Source: CAVPCY01 sp963702525 (GTDB taxonomy: Bacteria; Actinomycetota; Coriobacteriia; Anaerosomatales; PHET01). Taken from it: a stretch of DNA of 64,000 nucleotides. A program made the position numbers and the translations under genes. The stretch lies in NCBI GenBank assembly GCA_963702525.1, contig CAVPCY010000013.1:372001-436000 (forward strand). The letters are read 5' to 3'. The notes below the pieces were generated by a model. The model searched no databases. It worked only from the letters and a program-made list of their open reading frames with translations, and was not told the DNA's origin. Shown piece after piece: positions 1 to 10,273 of this stretch (positions are counted from its first letter, which is position 1; each line of letters starts with the position of its first letter).

Positions 1-289
1 ACGACGCGTGGAACCGCGAAACCGTCATGTCGTTGAGAAAGATGTCCCTCTCTGGATCCCGCCCGACGGTGACGACCGCCCGGTCCAAATAGAAGCGTTC
101 GCCGGGCTGCGGCCCTTTGCGAACAACGAGCACCGGGCCTTCGACCGAGCTTGCGCTCACTACCGCGGCTACATCTTCACCAACGACAGGCCCGAACTCC
201 GCGGTCTGCTCGCCTATCGACGCGCCGCACGAGGGGCACCGCGAGCTGTTGTCGTCCATCGGCGCACCACACGTGGTGCAATCGACCAT
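1..289 (-). CDS. Zinc-ribbon and FHA domain protein, C-terminus cut by window edge
   Basis: Only the first 96 residues are in the window. The N-terminus has two CxxC pairs (CTTC at about residues 4-7, CPSC at about 18-21) typical of a zinc-ribbon. An FHA domain then begins, with the GERFYLDRAVVTVGRDP stretch and the following SRFHAS, where the conserved Arg, Ser and His of the phosphothreonine-binding site are visible. FHA domains read Ser/Thr phosphorylation, so a role in kinase signalling is likely but the partner is not visible. The ATG is preceded by GGAG at suitable spacing. It lies 43 bases downstream of a small gene on the same strand. Confidence 0.8.
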   Translation of the reverse strand, partial: MVDCTTCGAPMDDNSSRCPSCGASIGEQTAEFGPVVGEDVAAVVSASSVEGPVLVVRKGPQPGERFYLDRAVVTVGRDPERDIFLNDMTVSRFHAS

Positions 290-332
290 CGGGATCACTC
301 CATGTCGTGTCGAGCAGACGTCTCTCGGCCGA

Positions 333-597
333 TCAGCCTGAGAAGCCCAGCTCGGGCGGCGAGGACATGCTCGTGCGAATCTCCTGCTCCAGGGCGTCGA
401 TCACCTCAGGGTTCTCGAGAACCTCGGAGCGTTTCGTCTCGTTGAGACGGTTGCGCACGTAGGGGTCTTCCATAACCTCCGTCAGCCGCCGGCCCTGATG
501 GACCTCGCGAACCACGTACTCGACTACACGCTCCTCCATCGGGTCGGCGGCGAGCCCGTCGAGGAACTGCTTCACGCGATCGTTTGATGTTGGGCAC
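333..597 (-). CDS. Small acidic hypothetical protein, probable frameshift after codon 6
   Basis: I do not recognise this family. The body, read from the GTG at 575, is an 80-residue charged helical protein (KQFLDGLAADPMEERVVEYV near its start) with no membrane segment or metal-binding motif. That GTG has no ribosome-binding site. A strong AGGAGG lies 4 bases before a GTG at 597, which opens a different frame (VPNIKR) that soon turns into unlikely Arg/Pro-rich sequence. Removing one base near 576-579 joins VPNIKR to VKQFLDGL in one frame, so I infer an inserted base and a true start at 597. It sits between an RsiG-like gene and an FHA gene, all on the minus strand. Confidence 0.55.
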
Positions 598-628
598 TCG
601 TCCTCCTTGGATGGGCCGGATACGCTCG

Positions 629-949
629 CTAAGCCTCGTCCGAATCGTCGTACTCGTCCGAAGTCACGTCGAAGCGCGACACGCCGCGCAGATCGTTGGC
701 GAGGATGTCGATGAGCTTCTCGACGTCCTTGCCGCCGATGACGTCACCGCCACGCTCCCGCTCGTCCTTGAGCCTGCGGACAAGCTCGGCCCTGAGAATG
801 TCGATCTTGCCGTGAAGGACCCGGCGCCGATACGAGACCCGCTGCTCTTCAGCGTAGAGCTCGTCGAGCAAGGCGCGCAGTTCCTCGTTGGACTTCCCAC
901 CAAGATCGAGCAGGGCTTCATCGGGTGTGAACTGATCGTTGTCCGACAT
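629..949 (-). CDS. RsiG-like protein with a c-di-GMP-binding helix motif
   Basis: A 106-residue helical protein. Residues E35, S39, R42, H46 and D50 match the spacing E-x3-S-x2-R-x3-Q-x3-D that binds c-di-GMP in the anti-sigma factor RsiG of Streptomyces, with His in place of Gln. Only one copy of the motif is present, as in the homodimeric RsiG of Rubrobacter. RsiG sequesters the WhiG-type sigma factor when loaded with c-di-GMP; no such sigma gene is in the window, so that role is inferred. The start is the ATG at 949 behind GGGAGG; a TTG two codons upstream is less likely. A TACAAT promoter element lies about 27 bases upstream. The C-terminus is acidic. Confidence 0.65.
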   Translation of the reverse strand: MSDNDQFTPDEALLDLGGKSNEELRALLDELYAEEQRVSYRRRVLHGKIDILRAELVRRLKDERERGGDVIGGKDVEKLIDILANDLRGVSRFDVTSDEYDDSDEA

Positions 950-975
950 CTGCAACCCTCCCTATCGTCACATGG

Positions 976-981
976 ATTGTA
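976..981 (-). promoter_or_regulatory. Candidate -10 element for the RsiG-like gene
   Basis: On the minus strand TACAAT (5 of 6 to consensus) sits about 27 bases before the ATG at 949. No good -35 hexamer is seen 16-18 bases upstream, so this is a weak or factor-dependent call. Confidence 0.35.
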
Positions 982-1026
982 CCGTAAAGCGCGCGCGATT
1001 CCCCGACCTCGACGTTAACTCTAGGC

Positions 1027-1824
1027 TCAGGTTCTGACATCGCACCGACCAGGGTTCGAGGCTTCGGTCTCACACAGCAGCTTCGCAGCAGTCCTCGCCT
1101 CAAGTGCGTCCAGCTCGCCTGCCACGAGAACAATGCCGAGTGCGCTCTCGAACCCGTCGATGGCCGCCGAGACTACTTCCGTCCAGCCGGCAGGTGTGCT
1201 GGTCAGGTCGTCGAGCGACACCGTCGAGCCGGCCAACTGCGCGCGACGCTCCTCATCCAGTCGAAACGCCCTTGCCTCTCGGTCGACATCGCGCGACATC
1301 ACGAACGACCCGTGCTGCAGCACTGTCGACCCGTGCCAGACCTGCGCCGAACCTGAGAGTTTGGCGTCCGCAGCCGAAAGGTCCGCCCGCGTCGTCTGGA
1401 GGTAGCACGCACCGGTCTCGGCGTGCCCTCGATCGCGCTCAGTCAGCTCGGCATCCACACCCAGGGCCCGATACGCCTGCACCAGCGCGGCGCACAGATA
1501 CCTGTAGGACGCGGCAACCCCACGCGGGACTCCGTCGTCGACGCCGCAGACCGCCGAGTAGGTCACTTCGTCGTCGTGCAGCACTCCGCGTCCACCGGTG
1601 AAACGCCGCACGACGTCTATCCCGCTGCGCGCGCAGTACTGCGTGTCGATCGTGTCCAGTGCCTGGAACCGCCCGATCGACACCGTCGGTCGCGCCCAGC
1701 GGTACAGCCGAAGTGTCGGAGGGGCGCTCCCCTGCTCTCGGCAGACCTGTATCGCCCGATCGAGCGCCATGTTGAGCGCTCCGTCTACCTGACCGTGCAC
1801 GAGAAGTCGCCACACAGGCGCCAT
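1027..1824 (-). CDS. lipM: Lipoate-protein ligase A family, probably LipM-type octanoyltransferase
   Basis: A 265-residue BPL/LplA/LipB-fold protein. It carries the acyl-binding motif RRFTGGRGVLHDDE, and later GACYLQ followed by AKLSGSAQVWHGSTVLQHGS. In LipM the Cys of the ACF/ACY motif is the acyl-enzyme nucleophile, whereas E. coli LplA lacks it; I therefore favour octanoyltransferase over ATP-dependent lipoate ligase. The job would be to load the lipoyl domain of GcvH, encoded in the same operon. The start is the ATG at 1824, one base after the gcvPB stop codon, which implies translational coupling. A longer frame running to 1992 is Arg/Pro-rich shadow of gcvPB. Confidence 0.82.
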   Translation of the reverse strand: MAPVWRLLVHGQVDGALNMALDRAIQVCREQGSAPPTLRLYRWARPTVSIGRFQALDTIDTQYCARSGIDVVRRFTGGRGVLHDDEVTYSAVCGVDDGVPRGVAASYRYLCAALVQAYRALGVDAELTERDRGHAETGACYLQTTRADLSAADAKLSGSAQVWHGSTVLQHGSFVMSRDVDREARAFRLDEERRAQLAGSTVSLDDLTSTPAGWTEVVSAAIDGFESALGIVLVAGELDALEARTAAKLLCETEASNPGRCDVRT

Positions 1825-1825
1825 G

Positions 1826-3326
1826 TCACGCCTCAGTCGGCGGCACCCAACGCAGATCGGGGTTGCGGGCCGCGCCCGCTTCATCGAGCCTGCGTACCGG
1901 CGTCGTGTACGGAGCACCCCGCACGAGCTCGGGATCGGAAGCCGCTTCCTCGGCGATGGCGAGCATGGCGTCGGCGAATGCGTCGAGCGCATCGAGGGGT
2001 TCGGTCTCGGTCGGCTCGATCATGATCGCCTCTTCCACGAGCAGCGGGAAGTAGACGGTGGGCGGGTGGTAGCCGTGGTCGAGAAGCCGCTTGGCGATAT
2101 CGAGGGTTCGCACGCCGTGCTCACGCTTCTGCGAGGCCCCCGAGAGCACGAACTCGTGCATGCACGTGCGGTCGTACGGCAGCTCGTAGACGCCTTTGAG
2201 ACGCTCCTTGAGGTAGTTGGCCGACAGAACCGCCTGCTCGGACACCTCGAGCAGTCCGTCGGCCCCTAGCGCGCGAATGTAGGTGTAGGCGCGCACGAGC
2301 ACGCCGAAGTTGCCGTAGAACGAGCGCACCCGCCCGATGCTGTGCGTCGGGGTGACGAACGAGAACCCGTCCCCGTCTCTGCTGACCACCGGTCCGGGCA
2401 GATGCGCCGAGAGCTCCTCGGACACACACACCGGCCCCGCGCCCGGTCCTCCCCCTCCGTGTGGCGTCGCGAAGGTCTTGTGCAGGTTGATGTGCAAGGC
2501 GTCGAAGCCCATGTCACCGGGGCGAGCGACTCCGAGAATGGCGTTGAGGTTCGCGCCATCGCAGTACGCATAGGCACCCACGTCGTGCACGGCCCTGGTG
2601 ATCTCGAGGATGTTGGGGTCGAACAGCCCCAGCGTGTTGGGGTTCGTGAGCATGAAGCCAGCGACATCCTCGTCGAGGGCCGCCCGCAGTGCGTCGAGGT
2701 CCACCAGCCCATCTGGTCCGCTCGGGATCGTCACGGTGTCGTAGCCGCACATCGTGACCGTCGCGGGATTCGTACCGTGCGCCGTATCGGGGATGACGAC
2801 CTTGGACCGCGGATCGCCAGCCGCAGTGTGCGCGGCCCGGAAGAGCATGAGCGCAGTGAGCTCCCCGTGTGCGCCAGCGGCAGGCTGAAGCGTTACCCCA
2901 GGCAGTCCCGAGATCTCGCCCAGATAGCGTTGCAGTTCGAACATGAGCTCGAGCGCGCCTTGGACACTCTGGGCAGGCTGGAAAGGATGCGCGCCCGCGA
3001 ACCCCTCCAGCCGGCACGCGTCCTCGTTGATGCGGGGGTTGTACTTCATGGTGCACGAGCCGAGGGGGTACATCCCCGTGTCCACGCCGAAGTTCATCTC
3101 GGCGAGATGCGCGTAGTGCCGCATGATCTCGAGTTCGGTGACGTGCGGCAACACGTGCGGCGTCGTGCGGACCGCGCCTCCCAAGGCCTCGCTCAGATCG
3201 ACGTCGGGCACGTCGATGTCGGGTGCGAGTACGCAGCGCGACTCGGGCGAACCCATCTCGAAGATCAGCCGACGGGGGCCTCGCCCAGGGACTGCGTTCC
3301 GGTGTGTTGGCGAGTCGCTCGGTCAC
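1826..3326 (-). CDS. gcvPB: Glycine dehydrogenase (decarboxylating) subunit 2, frameshifted near its N-terminus
   Basis: PLP-dependent half of the glycine decarboxylase P protein; with GcvPA it decarboxylates glycine and passes the aminomethyl group to lipoyl-GcvH. The lysine that binds PLP lies in INLHKTFATPHGGGGPG, and GSCTMKYNPR is typical of the family. The open frame begins only at MGSPES, but homologous sequence (RRLIFE) is readable just upstream with no start codon in that frame. A GTG at 3326 overlaps the gcvPA stop as GTGA and opens a different frame (VTERLANT). Deleting one C from the CCCCC run near 3270 joins the two, giving about 499 residues, the usual size. I read this as a base insertion. 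Confidence 0.9.
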
Positions 3327-4655
3327 AGTGCGGCCACCTCCTTGACGAAGGCGTCCATCTGCGCTCGAGTGCGCCGTTCGGTCACTGCGAAAAGCACGAG
3401 GTCCGCGCCTTCCTCGCCGGTCTCGAGGACCACTCCCGGCACGTAGCCCTTCGAGAAGAGCTTCTCGTAGTAGGCGTTGCTGTCGCCGTTGTAGACCAGA
3501 GCGAACTCGTACCCGAACGGCAGATCCCACGGCGCTTCGAACCTGCCGGTGGACAGCAGGGCGGAGCGCAGGTAGTGGGCTCGTGCAACGCACGAGCGTG
3601 CGATCCCCGACAAGCCCTCCTGGCCGAGCGCGCTCAGGTACGCACCGGCCGCAAGCGCGTTGAGCGCGTGGTTGCTGCAGATGTTGCTCGTAGCCTTCTC
3701 GCGGCGGATGTGCTGCTCGCGCGTGGAAAGCGTCAGCACGAAAGCCGGGTTTCCGTCGACATCGGTGGTGCGTCCCACAAGGCGCCCGGGCATCTGCCGC
3801 ACGTGCTTCTCTCGGCAGGCGAAGAAGCCGAGTCCCGGGCCGCCGAGCGACATGGGGCTTCCCAGCGGCTGGCCTTCGCCGACCACGATGTCGGCGTCGA
3901 ACGACCCCGGTGGCTCCATCACGCCGAGAAGCACCGGGTTGGTCGCAACGACCAGCAGCGCGCCAGCCTCATGCACGGCTCGTGCAAGCGGCGCCAGATC
4001 CTCGAGCACCCCGACGAAGTTGGGCGACGCGACAAGCACCGCCGCTACCGAGCCGTCGAGCTGTGCGACGAGCGTCTCGGTGGCCACCTGCGGCTCGGGG
4101 TCGAGCGACTCGACCGTCAAGCAGGCCGGATGCGGCGTATGTCTCGAGCGTCTGCACCCACTCGGGATGCACCATCCCGCCAACGAGCACCCGGTCGCGA
4201 CGAGTGAGCCGGGCCGCCATCAGCGCCGCTTCCACGAACGCCGTGGCCCCGTCGTACATGCTCGCGTTCGCGACCTCCATACCCGTGAGTCCGCAGATCA
4301 TCGACTGGTACTCGTAGATCGCTTGCAGCGTGCCTTGGCTGACTTCGGGCTGGTAGGGCGTGTAGGCGGTGAAGAACTCAGGGCGCCGGACCACGTGATC
4401 GACAACGCTCGGAATGTAGTGGTCGTAGCATCCCGCGCCTGCGAAGTTCACGAGCGTCGAGGCGGGCGCGTTGGCGTCTGAGAGGCGCCTGACGTGGGAG
4501 GCCAAGTCGATCTCAGAGATGCCCTCCGGTATGTCGAGCAAGCCGCCTAGCCGCACCTCGTCGGGCACATCGGCGAAGAGCTCGCCGACCTCACTGCAGC
4601 CGACAGCGCGAAGCATCGCCTCGCGCTGTTCGCACGTGAACGGTATGTAGCGCAT
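3323..4655 (-). CDS. gcvPA: Glycine dehydrogenase (decarboxylating) subunit 1, internal frameshift
   Basis: Partner of GcvPB in the glycine cleavage P protein. The N-terminal half (MRYIPFTCEQREAM, YTPYQPEVSQGTLQAIYEYQ) and C-terminal half (GQPLGSPMSLGGPGLGFFAC, then a helical tail ending KEVAAL) are both well conserved but lie in different frames. The break is near 4130: the first frame runs through VHPEWVQTLETYAASG, the second resumes at CLTVESLDPE. Removing one C from GGCCTGC restores a protein of about 443 residues, the normal family length. It starts 8 bases after the gcvH stop and overlaps gcvPB by 4 bases, so the four gcv genes form one operon. Confidence 0.9.
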
Positions 4656-4663
4656 CGAGGGGT

Positions 4664-5047
4664 TTATGCCTCGGTCAGGAAGGCGTCGTACTCCTCGGCG
4701 CTCATAAGCCCGTCGATCTCGCTTGCGTCGTCGAGCTTGACCTTGACCATCCAGCCCTCGCCATGAGGGTCCTGGTTGACCGTCTCGGGCGAGTCGGACA
4801 GCGCGTCGTTCACTTCGAGGATCTCGCCTGTCACCGGCGCGAAGAGCTCGGAGACGGACTTCACCGATTCGATCTCACCGAACGTGTCGCCTGCCGAGAT
4901 CGAGTCACCCGCGGAAGGCAGGTCGACGTATACGACCTCGCCGAGCTGATCTTGGGCGAACGACGAGATGCCGATCGTGGCCTTGTCGCCGTCGACGATG
5001 ACCCACTCGTGCTCGTTCGAGTACACGCGGTCACTCGGGTGTGCCAT
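4664..5047 (-). CDS. gcvH: Glycine cleavage system H protein
   Basis: 127 residues, the standard size for GcvH. The lipoyl attachment lysine is in the motif GEIESVKSVSEL at about residue 63. The start region (DRVYSNEHEWV) and C-terminus (GLMSAEEYDAFLTEA) align with the family throughout. The protein shuttles the methylamine arm between GcvP and GcvT and needs lipoylation, plausibly by the LipM-like protein at the end of the operon. It is intact, in contrast to its three gcv neighbours. A GAGGGAG ribosome-binding site precedes the ATG. Confidence 0.95.
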   Translation of the reverse strand: MAHPSDRVYSNEHEWVIVDGDKATIGISSFAQDQLGEVVYVDLPSAGDSISAGDTFGEIESVKSVSELFAPVTGEILEVNDALSDSPETVNQDPHGEGWMVKVKLDDASEIDGLMSAEEYDAFLTEA

Positions 5048-5080
5048 GGCTGCGATGCTCCCTCTCTTGGGCTGTCGGCG

Positions 5081-6188
<1,108 letters not shown>

Positions 6189-6228
6189 CACGCCTTTCGG
6201 TAGCGGATTGTACGGGCGCGGGCCAGGA

Positions 6229-7488
6229 CTACGATACCGCACACCGATCCGAGAAGACCGCACCCACCTGAACGGGCTGGGGCACGGTACCCGTGAGGCG
6301 GCGCCAGCCGCGAACGATCGCGATCCCGATGCGCTGGAGCACGGTCGGCCTCGGCACCGACTCCACCGCCACGAGCGGCACGCTCGCGACGACTTCGCCT
6401 CGCTGGGCGAAGGTCGCGACACCGATTCGCTGGCCCTTGTTCACCGGAGCCTTCACGGCAGACATGGTGACCGTTCGCGAGATCGGTCCTGCAAGATCGA
6501 AGGCGGCGACGGTCGTGTCCAGAGACACAGCGGCGGGCACGGTGACGTCCAGGTAGTCGGTGACCGGCGCCTCGCCGATCACGGTGCCCGCTGAGCTCAG
6601 GCGCTGTTCACGGTAGTGCGCGAAGCCGAAGTCGAGCAGCTCACGCGCATCCTTGAACCGGGTCAGGTCGCCGCTCGAGCCCAACACGACCGCATAGAGC
6701 TCGATCTTGCCGCGCGCCGCGGAGTCCACGACGCTGTATCCGGCGCGATCGGTCCAGCCGGTCTTGACTCCGTTGGCCCCGGCGTAGTTGCCGAGCAGCA
6801 GATTGGTGCTGTCGACCTTCTCGGCACGCTTGCCGCTGCCGATCCGAGCGGTCTTCCTGGCAACGATCTCCCTGAACTCGGGCTTCGTCATCGCATAGCG
6901 TGCAAGAACGGCGAGGTCTGCGGCACTCGAGTGATGGCCCTTCTCGTCGAGCCCGTGCGCGTTCGCGAAGCGTGTGCGACTGAGATCGAGCTCGTCGGCC
7001 TTGGCGTTCATCAGCTTGACGAACGCCTCCTCGCTGCCCGAGACGTGCTCGGCGATCGCCACCGCCGCGTCGTTACCCGACTTGACCAGCAGCGCCTCCA
7101 ACAGCTCAGACATCGGGAGCTTCTCGCCGGCCCTCAGAAACGACGTGGACTCTCCCACGCGAGCCGAGTCACGGGGAACACGAACCACGTCGTCAGGCTG
7201 GCTGTTCTCCATCGCCACAACTGCGGTCATGATCTTCGTGATGCTCGCCATAGCGCGACTCTTGTTCGAGTCGCGGGACCACAGAACCCGACCATCCGAG
7301 GTGACCAGAGCTCCAGCTTGCATAGAGACGTCGGGCATCGCGGCTTTGGGAAGCCCGAGCTCGAGATAGGACGTGCCCCCGACGCGGTCACTGCTGCGCA
7401 CTGCGGCCCAGGCCCCATCAGGCGAGACGCACGCGAGCACCACAACGAGCGCGGCCGCGACACACAAGAAGCGCTTATCCGACTGCAC
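6229..7488 (-). CDS. D-alanyl-D-alanine carboxypeptidase, peptidase S11 (DacF/PBP5 type)
   Basis: Low-molecular-weight penicillin-binding protein that trims the terminal D-Ala from peptidoglycan stem peptides outside the cell. All three catalytic motifs are present: SITK (SxxK), SGND (SxN) and KTGWT (KTG). A signal peptide starts at the GTG at 7488 (VQSDKRFLCVAAALVVVLAC) and ends near GAWA; an upstream ATG at 7548 would put 20 unlikely residues before it. The C-terminus past the KTG box has a beta-rich PBP5-C-like domain and a basic amphipathic tail (GWRRLTG) that may hold it at the membrane. It is divergent from the GGDEF-like gene at 7699. Confidence 0.88.
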   Translation of the reverse strand: MQSDKRFLCVAAALVVVLACVSPDGAWAAVRSSDRVGGTSYLELGLPKAAMPDVSMQAGALVTSDGRVLWSRDSNKSRAMASITKIMTAVVAMENSQPDDVVRVPRDSARVGESTSFLRAGEKLPMSELLEALLVKSGNDAAVAIAEHVSGSEEAFVKLMNAKADELDLSRTRFANAHGLDEKGHHSSAADLAVLARYAMTKPEFREIVARKTARIGSGKRAEKVDSTNLLLGNYAGANGVKTGWTDRAGYSVVDSAARGKIELYAVVLGSSGDLTRFKDARELLDFGFAHYREQRLSSAGTVIGEAPVTDYLDVTVPAAVSLDTTVAAFDLAGPISRTVTMSAVKAPVNKGQRIGVATFAQRGEVVASVPLVAVESVPRPTVLQRIGIAIVRGWRRLTGTVPQPVQVGAVFSDRCAVS

Positions 7489-7698
7489 CCGCCTACCGAT
7501 ACACAGGGTTGTGAGACTGGGACGAATCGTTTCGATGGGGATCGTCATCCTTCACGGACGTCAGAGCGCACTGCTGACGGTGTTGGCCGACCATGAGTAT
7601 GCCACCACGGGTGGGGTCTGTTCCCGAGCGTGAGCCGAAGCGTTGACGGACTGCCAACGGACACGCGAACCGAAGCAGATTCGAGGAGCGGAGAACAG

Positions 7699-8568
7699 AT
7701 GAAGTACACGCGCTTCGAAGAGCTGGTGCTTGTCATCGGCGGGGTGACGATCCTTGGCTCGATCGCCGTGTCCTACAGCGGTGGAGCGCCCGAGCTCATC
7801 GCCGTCACCGCACAGCTGATGCTGTTCGGGGTGCTTGCGGCCGCGGTGCGCTTCGGCCGACGCGGGGGACTGATCGCGGCAGTCGTCGCAGCGATCGTCT
7901 ACACCCTGTTGCGATTCGACACCTTCATCCTGCTCGAGACAAGCTACTCGGCGCTGTTCGTCTTGTCCGCTCACCTCTTCGCCTTCGGCGTGGTCGGCGT
8001 TGGCGTCGGCGAGATGTGCAGCCAGGCCAAGTACCGCCTGACCACTCTCGAGGGCGCGAACGCAGTCGACGAGTGGAGCAGGGTATTCAACCAGCGGTGG
8101 GCGCACCGTGCGCTTGACGCCGCCCGCAGCAGATACCGTCGCTACAACGAACCGTTCTCGCTTGTGGTCGTATCGGTCGCGCACCGGGTGTTCGACGGTC
8201 TGGCGCCGTCAAGCCAGAGAACAGTCGTGCGCGGCATGGCCGATCACATCCGGGCCGACGTCCGCGTGGTCGACGAGGTCGCGCGGCTCGACAACGGGCT
8301 GTTCCTCGTGCTGCTGCCCCACACGCCGAAGTCCGGCGGCGAAGTCGCCGCGCGCAGGCTGATGAAGGGAACCGTGTCCGTCTTGGGCGCTCGCAACGAG
8401 TCCGTCTCGGTGAGACTGCTCTCCGTCCCCGATGACGCCGCAGCGATCGATGCCTTCATCAACAGCCTTGCGCCGCTCGAACAGGCCGGTCAGGAGTCAG
8501 GCGAGTACAGCTCGCCGGGCGTGAGCACACGAAACCCCGCTGTAGAGAGCACTTCGGCCGCGCGCTGA
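7699..8568 (+). CDS. Membrane protein with a degenerate GGDEF domain
   Basis: 289 residues. The N-terminal 110 residues hold about four hydrophobic segments, followed by a domain with the fold signature of GGDEF proteins (EWSRVFNQRW, RYNEPFSLVVVS). Where active diguanylate cyclases have GG(D/E)EF, this protein reads RLDNGLFLVLLP, so catalysis is unlikely; a sensory or scaffold role is inferred. The start is the ATG at 7699 behind GGAG. Its last 79 bases overlap the ACT-domain gene on the opposite strand, an unusually long convergent overlap; the tail after LAPLEQ is low-complexity and may be an artefact of a missed frame change. Confidence 0.65.
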   Translation: MKYTRFEELVLVIGGVTILGSIAVSYSGGAPELIAVTAQLMLFGVLAAAVRFGRRGGLIAAVVAAIVYTLLRFDTFILLETSYSALFVLSAHLFAFGVVGVGVGEMCSQAKYRLTTLEGANAVDEWSRVFNQRWAHRALDAARSRYRRYNEPFSLVVVSVAHRVFDGLAPSSQRTVVRGMADHIRADVRVVDEVARLDNGLFLVLLPHTPKSGGEVAARRLMKGTVSVLGARNESVSVRLLSVPDDAAAIDAFINSLAPLEQAGQESGEYSSPGVSTRNPAVESTSAAR

Positions 8569-8921
8569 TCGTCAACGCGGAAGACATCGACCGCGGCGTC
8601 GCCTGAGGGGTTGACGAAACAGTAGGCGTACTCGACGTTGAGTCCTTGCGCGTCGAGCGTCTCGAGCAAGTCCGCGAGCCCGCCCGGACGGTCCGGGACC
8701 TCAACGGCAAGCACCTTGGCGATCGAGACCCCGAAACCGGCCTCGTCGAGCAGCGCCTTCGCGCGCCCGGGCGCGTCGCAGATGACGCGAGCCACACCGA
8801 ATTCGCTCGTATCCGCGACCATGAGCGCGTGCATGTTGATGCCCGCGTCACCAAGCGCACGCGTCAACTCGGCCAGACGGCCGGACTTGTTCTCGAGAAA
8901 CACGCTCACCTGCTCGATCAT
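8490..8921 (-). CDS. Tandem ACT-domain protein
   Basis: 143 residues made of two ACT domains: the first from MIEQVSVFLENKSGRLAELT to about residue 70, the second from AKVLAVEVPDRPGGLADLLE. ACT domains bind amino acids and control enzymes. The gene follows paaK with 2 bases between, an arrangement common in anaerobes where PaaK-like ligases process arylacetates made from aromatic amino acids; a role as its amino-acid sensor is inference. Start ATG at 8921 behind GGGAGG. Confidence 0.85.
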   Translation of the reverse strand: MIEQVSVFLENKSGRLAELTRALGDAGINMHALMVADTSEFGVARVICDAPGRAKALLDEAGFGVSIAKVLAVEVPDRPGGLADLLETLDAQGLNVEYAYCFVNPSGDAAVDVFRVDDQRAAEVLSTAGFRVLTPGELYSPDS

Positions 8922-8923
8922 GA

Positions 8924-10228
8924 TCAGGCACCTCCCTCGTTGCGCAGGTCCACGACGCGCTTGGCCTTGCCTTCGCTGCGCGCGATCGATTTGGGCTCCA
9001 CGAGTTTGACGGCGATCGACACGGCAAGTACCGACTCTATCTCGGCCTTCACGCGCCGCTGCAAGCGCTCGAGCTCCCTGACCTCGTCAAACGCGAACTC
9101 AGGTGCCACCTCGACGTGCACCTCCACGTAGTCCATCGACCCGCGCTTGGTGAGAACCACTTGGTAGTGAGGGGCCACCATCGGGATGCCGAGAAGCACC
9201 TGCTCGATCTGGCTCGGGTACACGTTCACACCGCGGATGATCAGCATGTCGTCGCTGCGTCCGGTGATGCGCTCGATACGCCGCATGGTCCGGCCGCATC
9301 CACACTGCGCGGGGATGATCCTGCTGATGTCCCTCGTGCGGTAGCGGACGACGGGGATGCCCTCCTTCGTCAGCGTCGTGAACACGACCTCCCCCATCTG
9401 CCCGTCGGGAACGGGCTGAAGCGTATCGGGGTCGACGATCTCGACGATGAAGTGGTCTTCGAACACGTGCAGACCGTTCTTGTTCTCGCACTCCGTGGCC
9501 ACTCCGGGCCCGAGGACCTCGGACAGACCGTAGATGTCGATCGCGCTTACCCCGAGCTCCTCCTCGATCTGGCGCCGCATCCCCTCGCTCCACGGTTCGG
9601 CCCCGAACACGCCCACGCGCAGAGGCAGTTCGCGCGGGTCGATTCCCATCTCCCGCGCCGTCTCGGCGATGAGTAGCGCATAGCTCGGCGTACATGCGAG
9701 CACCGTCACGCCGAAGTCGGTGAGCACCTGGACCTGGCGCTTGGTGTTGCCGCCGGAGATCGGGATGGTAAGGGCGCCCAGCCGTTCGGATCCGTAGTGC
9801 GCCCCCAAGCCGCCGGTGAACAGCCCGTAGCCGTAGGTGACCTGCACCACATCGTCCTCCGTGGCGCCCGCCGCCGAGAAGGTGCGGGCCATCAGGTCGG
9901 CCCAGCGGTCGATGTCGCCTCTCGTGTAGCCAACGACACTGATCTGCCCGGTCGTTCCCGACGAGGAGTGCACGCGAACGATGTCGCGCAGCGGCACGGC
10001 GAACATCCCGTAAGGGTACGCGGACCGCAGATCGTCCTTGACCGTGAACGGGACCCGGGCCAGGTCTTCGAGCGACTCGACTGATCTCGGGTCGAACCCC
10101 GCGGCGTCGTACTTCTCGCGGTATGTGGGCACGTTCTCGTACACGCGAACGAGCAAGGCCTTGAGACGTTCGAGCTGAAGCCCCTCCAGCTCCGCGCGTG
10201 GCATCGCCTCATACTGTGGCTGGAACAC
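8924..10228 (-). CDS. paaK: Phenylacetate-CoA ligase family protein
   Basis: 434 residues, the normal PaaK length. It is an adenylate-forming enzyme: the P-loop-like HSSSGTTGQ, the YGLSEVLGPGVA motif and the C-terminal GRSDDMLIIRGVNVYPSQIE are all present. PaaK activates phenylacetate or related arylacetates with ATP and CoA in the cytoplasm. In anaerobes it is often tied to indolepyruvate/2-oxoacid ferredoxin oxidoreductases, where it can run in the ATP-forming direction; the korAB pair in this window lies 20 kb away, so direct coupling is not shown. Intact. Confidence 0.9.
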   Translation of the reverse strand: MFQPQYEAMPRAELEGLQLERLKALLVRVYENVPTYREKYDAAGFDPRSVESLEDLARVPFTVKDDLRSAYPYGMFAVPLRDIVRVHSSSGTTGQISVVGYTRGDIDRWADLMARTFSAAGATEDDVVQVTYGYGLFTGGLGAHYGSERLGALTIPISGGNTKRQVQVLTDFGVTVLACTPSYALLIAETAREMGIDPRELPLRVGVFGAEPWSEGMRRQIEEELGVSAIDIYGLSEVLGPGVATECENKNGLHVFEDHFIVEIVDPDTLQPVPDGQMGEVVFTTLTKEGIPVVRYRTRDISRIIPAQCGCGRTMRRIERITGRSDDMLIIRGVNVYPSQIEQVLLGIPMVAPHYQVVLTKRGSMDYVEVHVEVAPEFAFDEVRELERLQRRVKAEIESVLAVSIAVKLVEPKSIARSEGKAKRVVDLRNEGGA

Positions 10229-10273
10229 GGTTCCCCCCTGCTCCTGTGGTTGCAGCGCCGACCTATACGAATG

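Noticed and set aside
2342..4207. 621-residue ORF on the plus strand
   Set aside because: It is antisense to gcvPB and gcvPA, with Arg/His-rich composition and no motif; a GC-rich shadow frame.
6189..6228. Glycine riboswitch upstream of gcvT
   Set aside because: Only 40 bases lie between gcvT and the carboxypeptidase stop, with no glycine aptamer landmarks.
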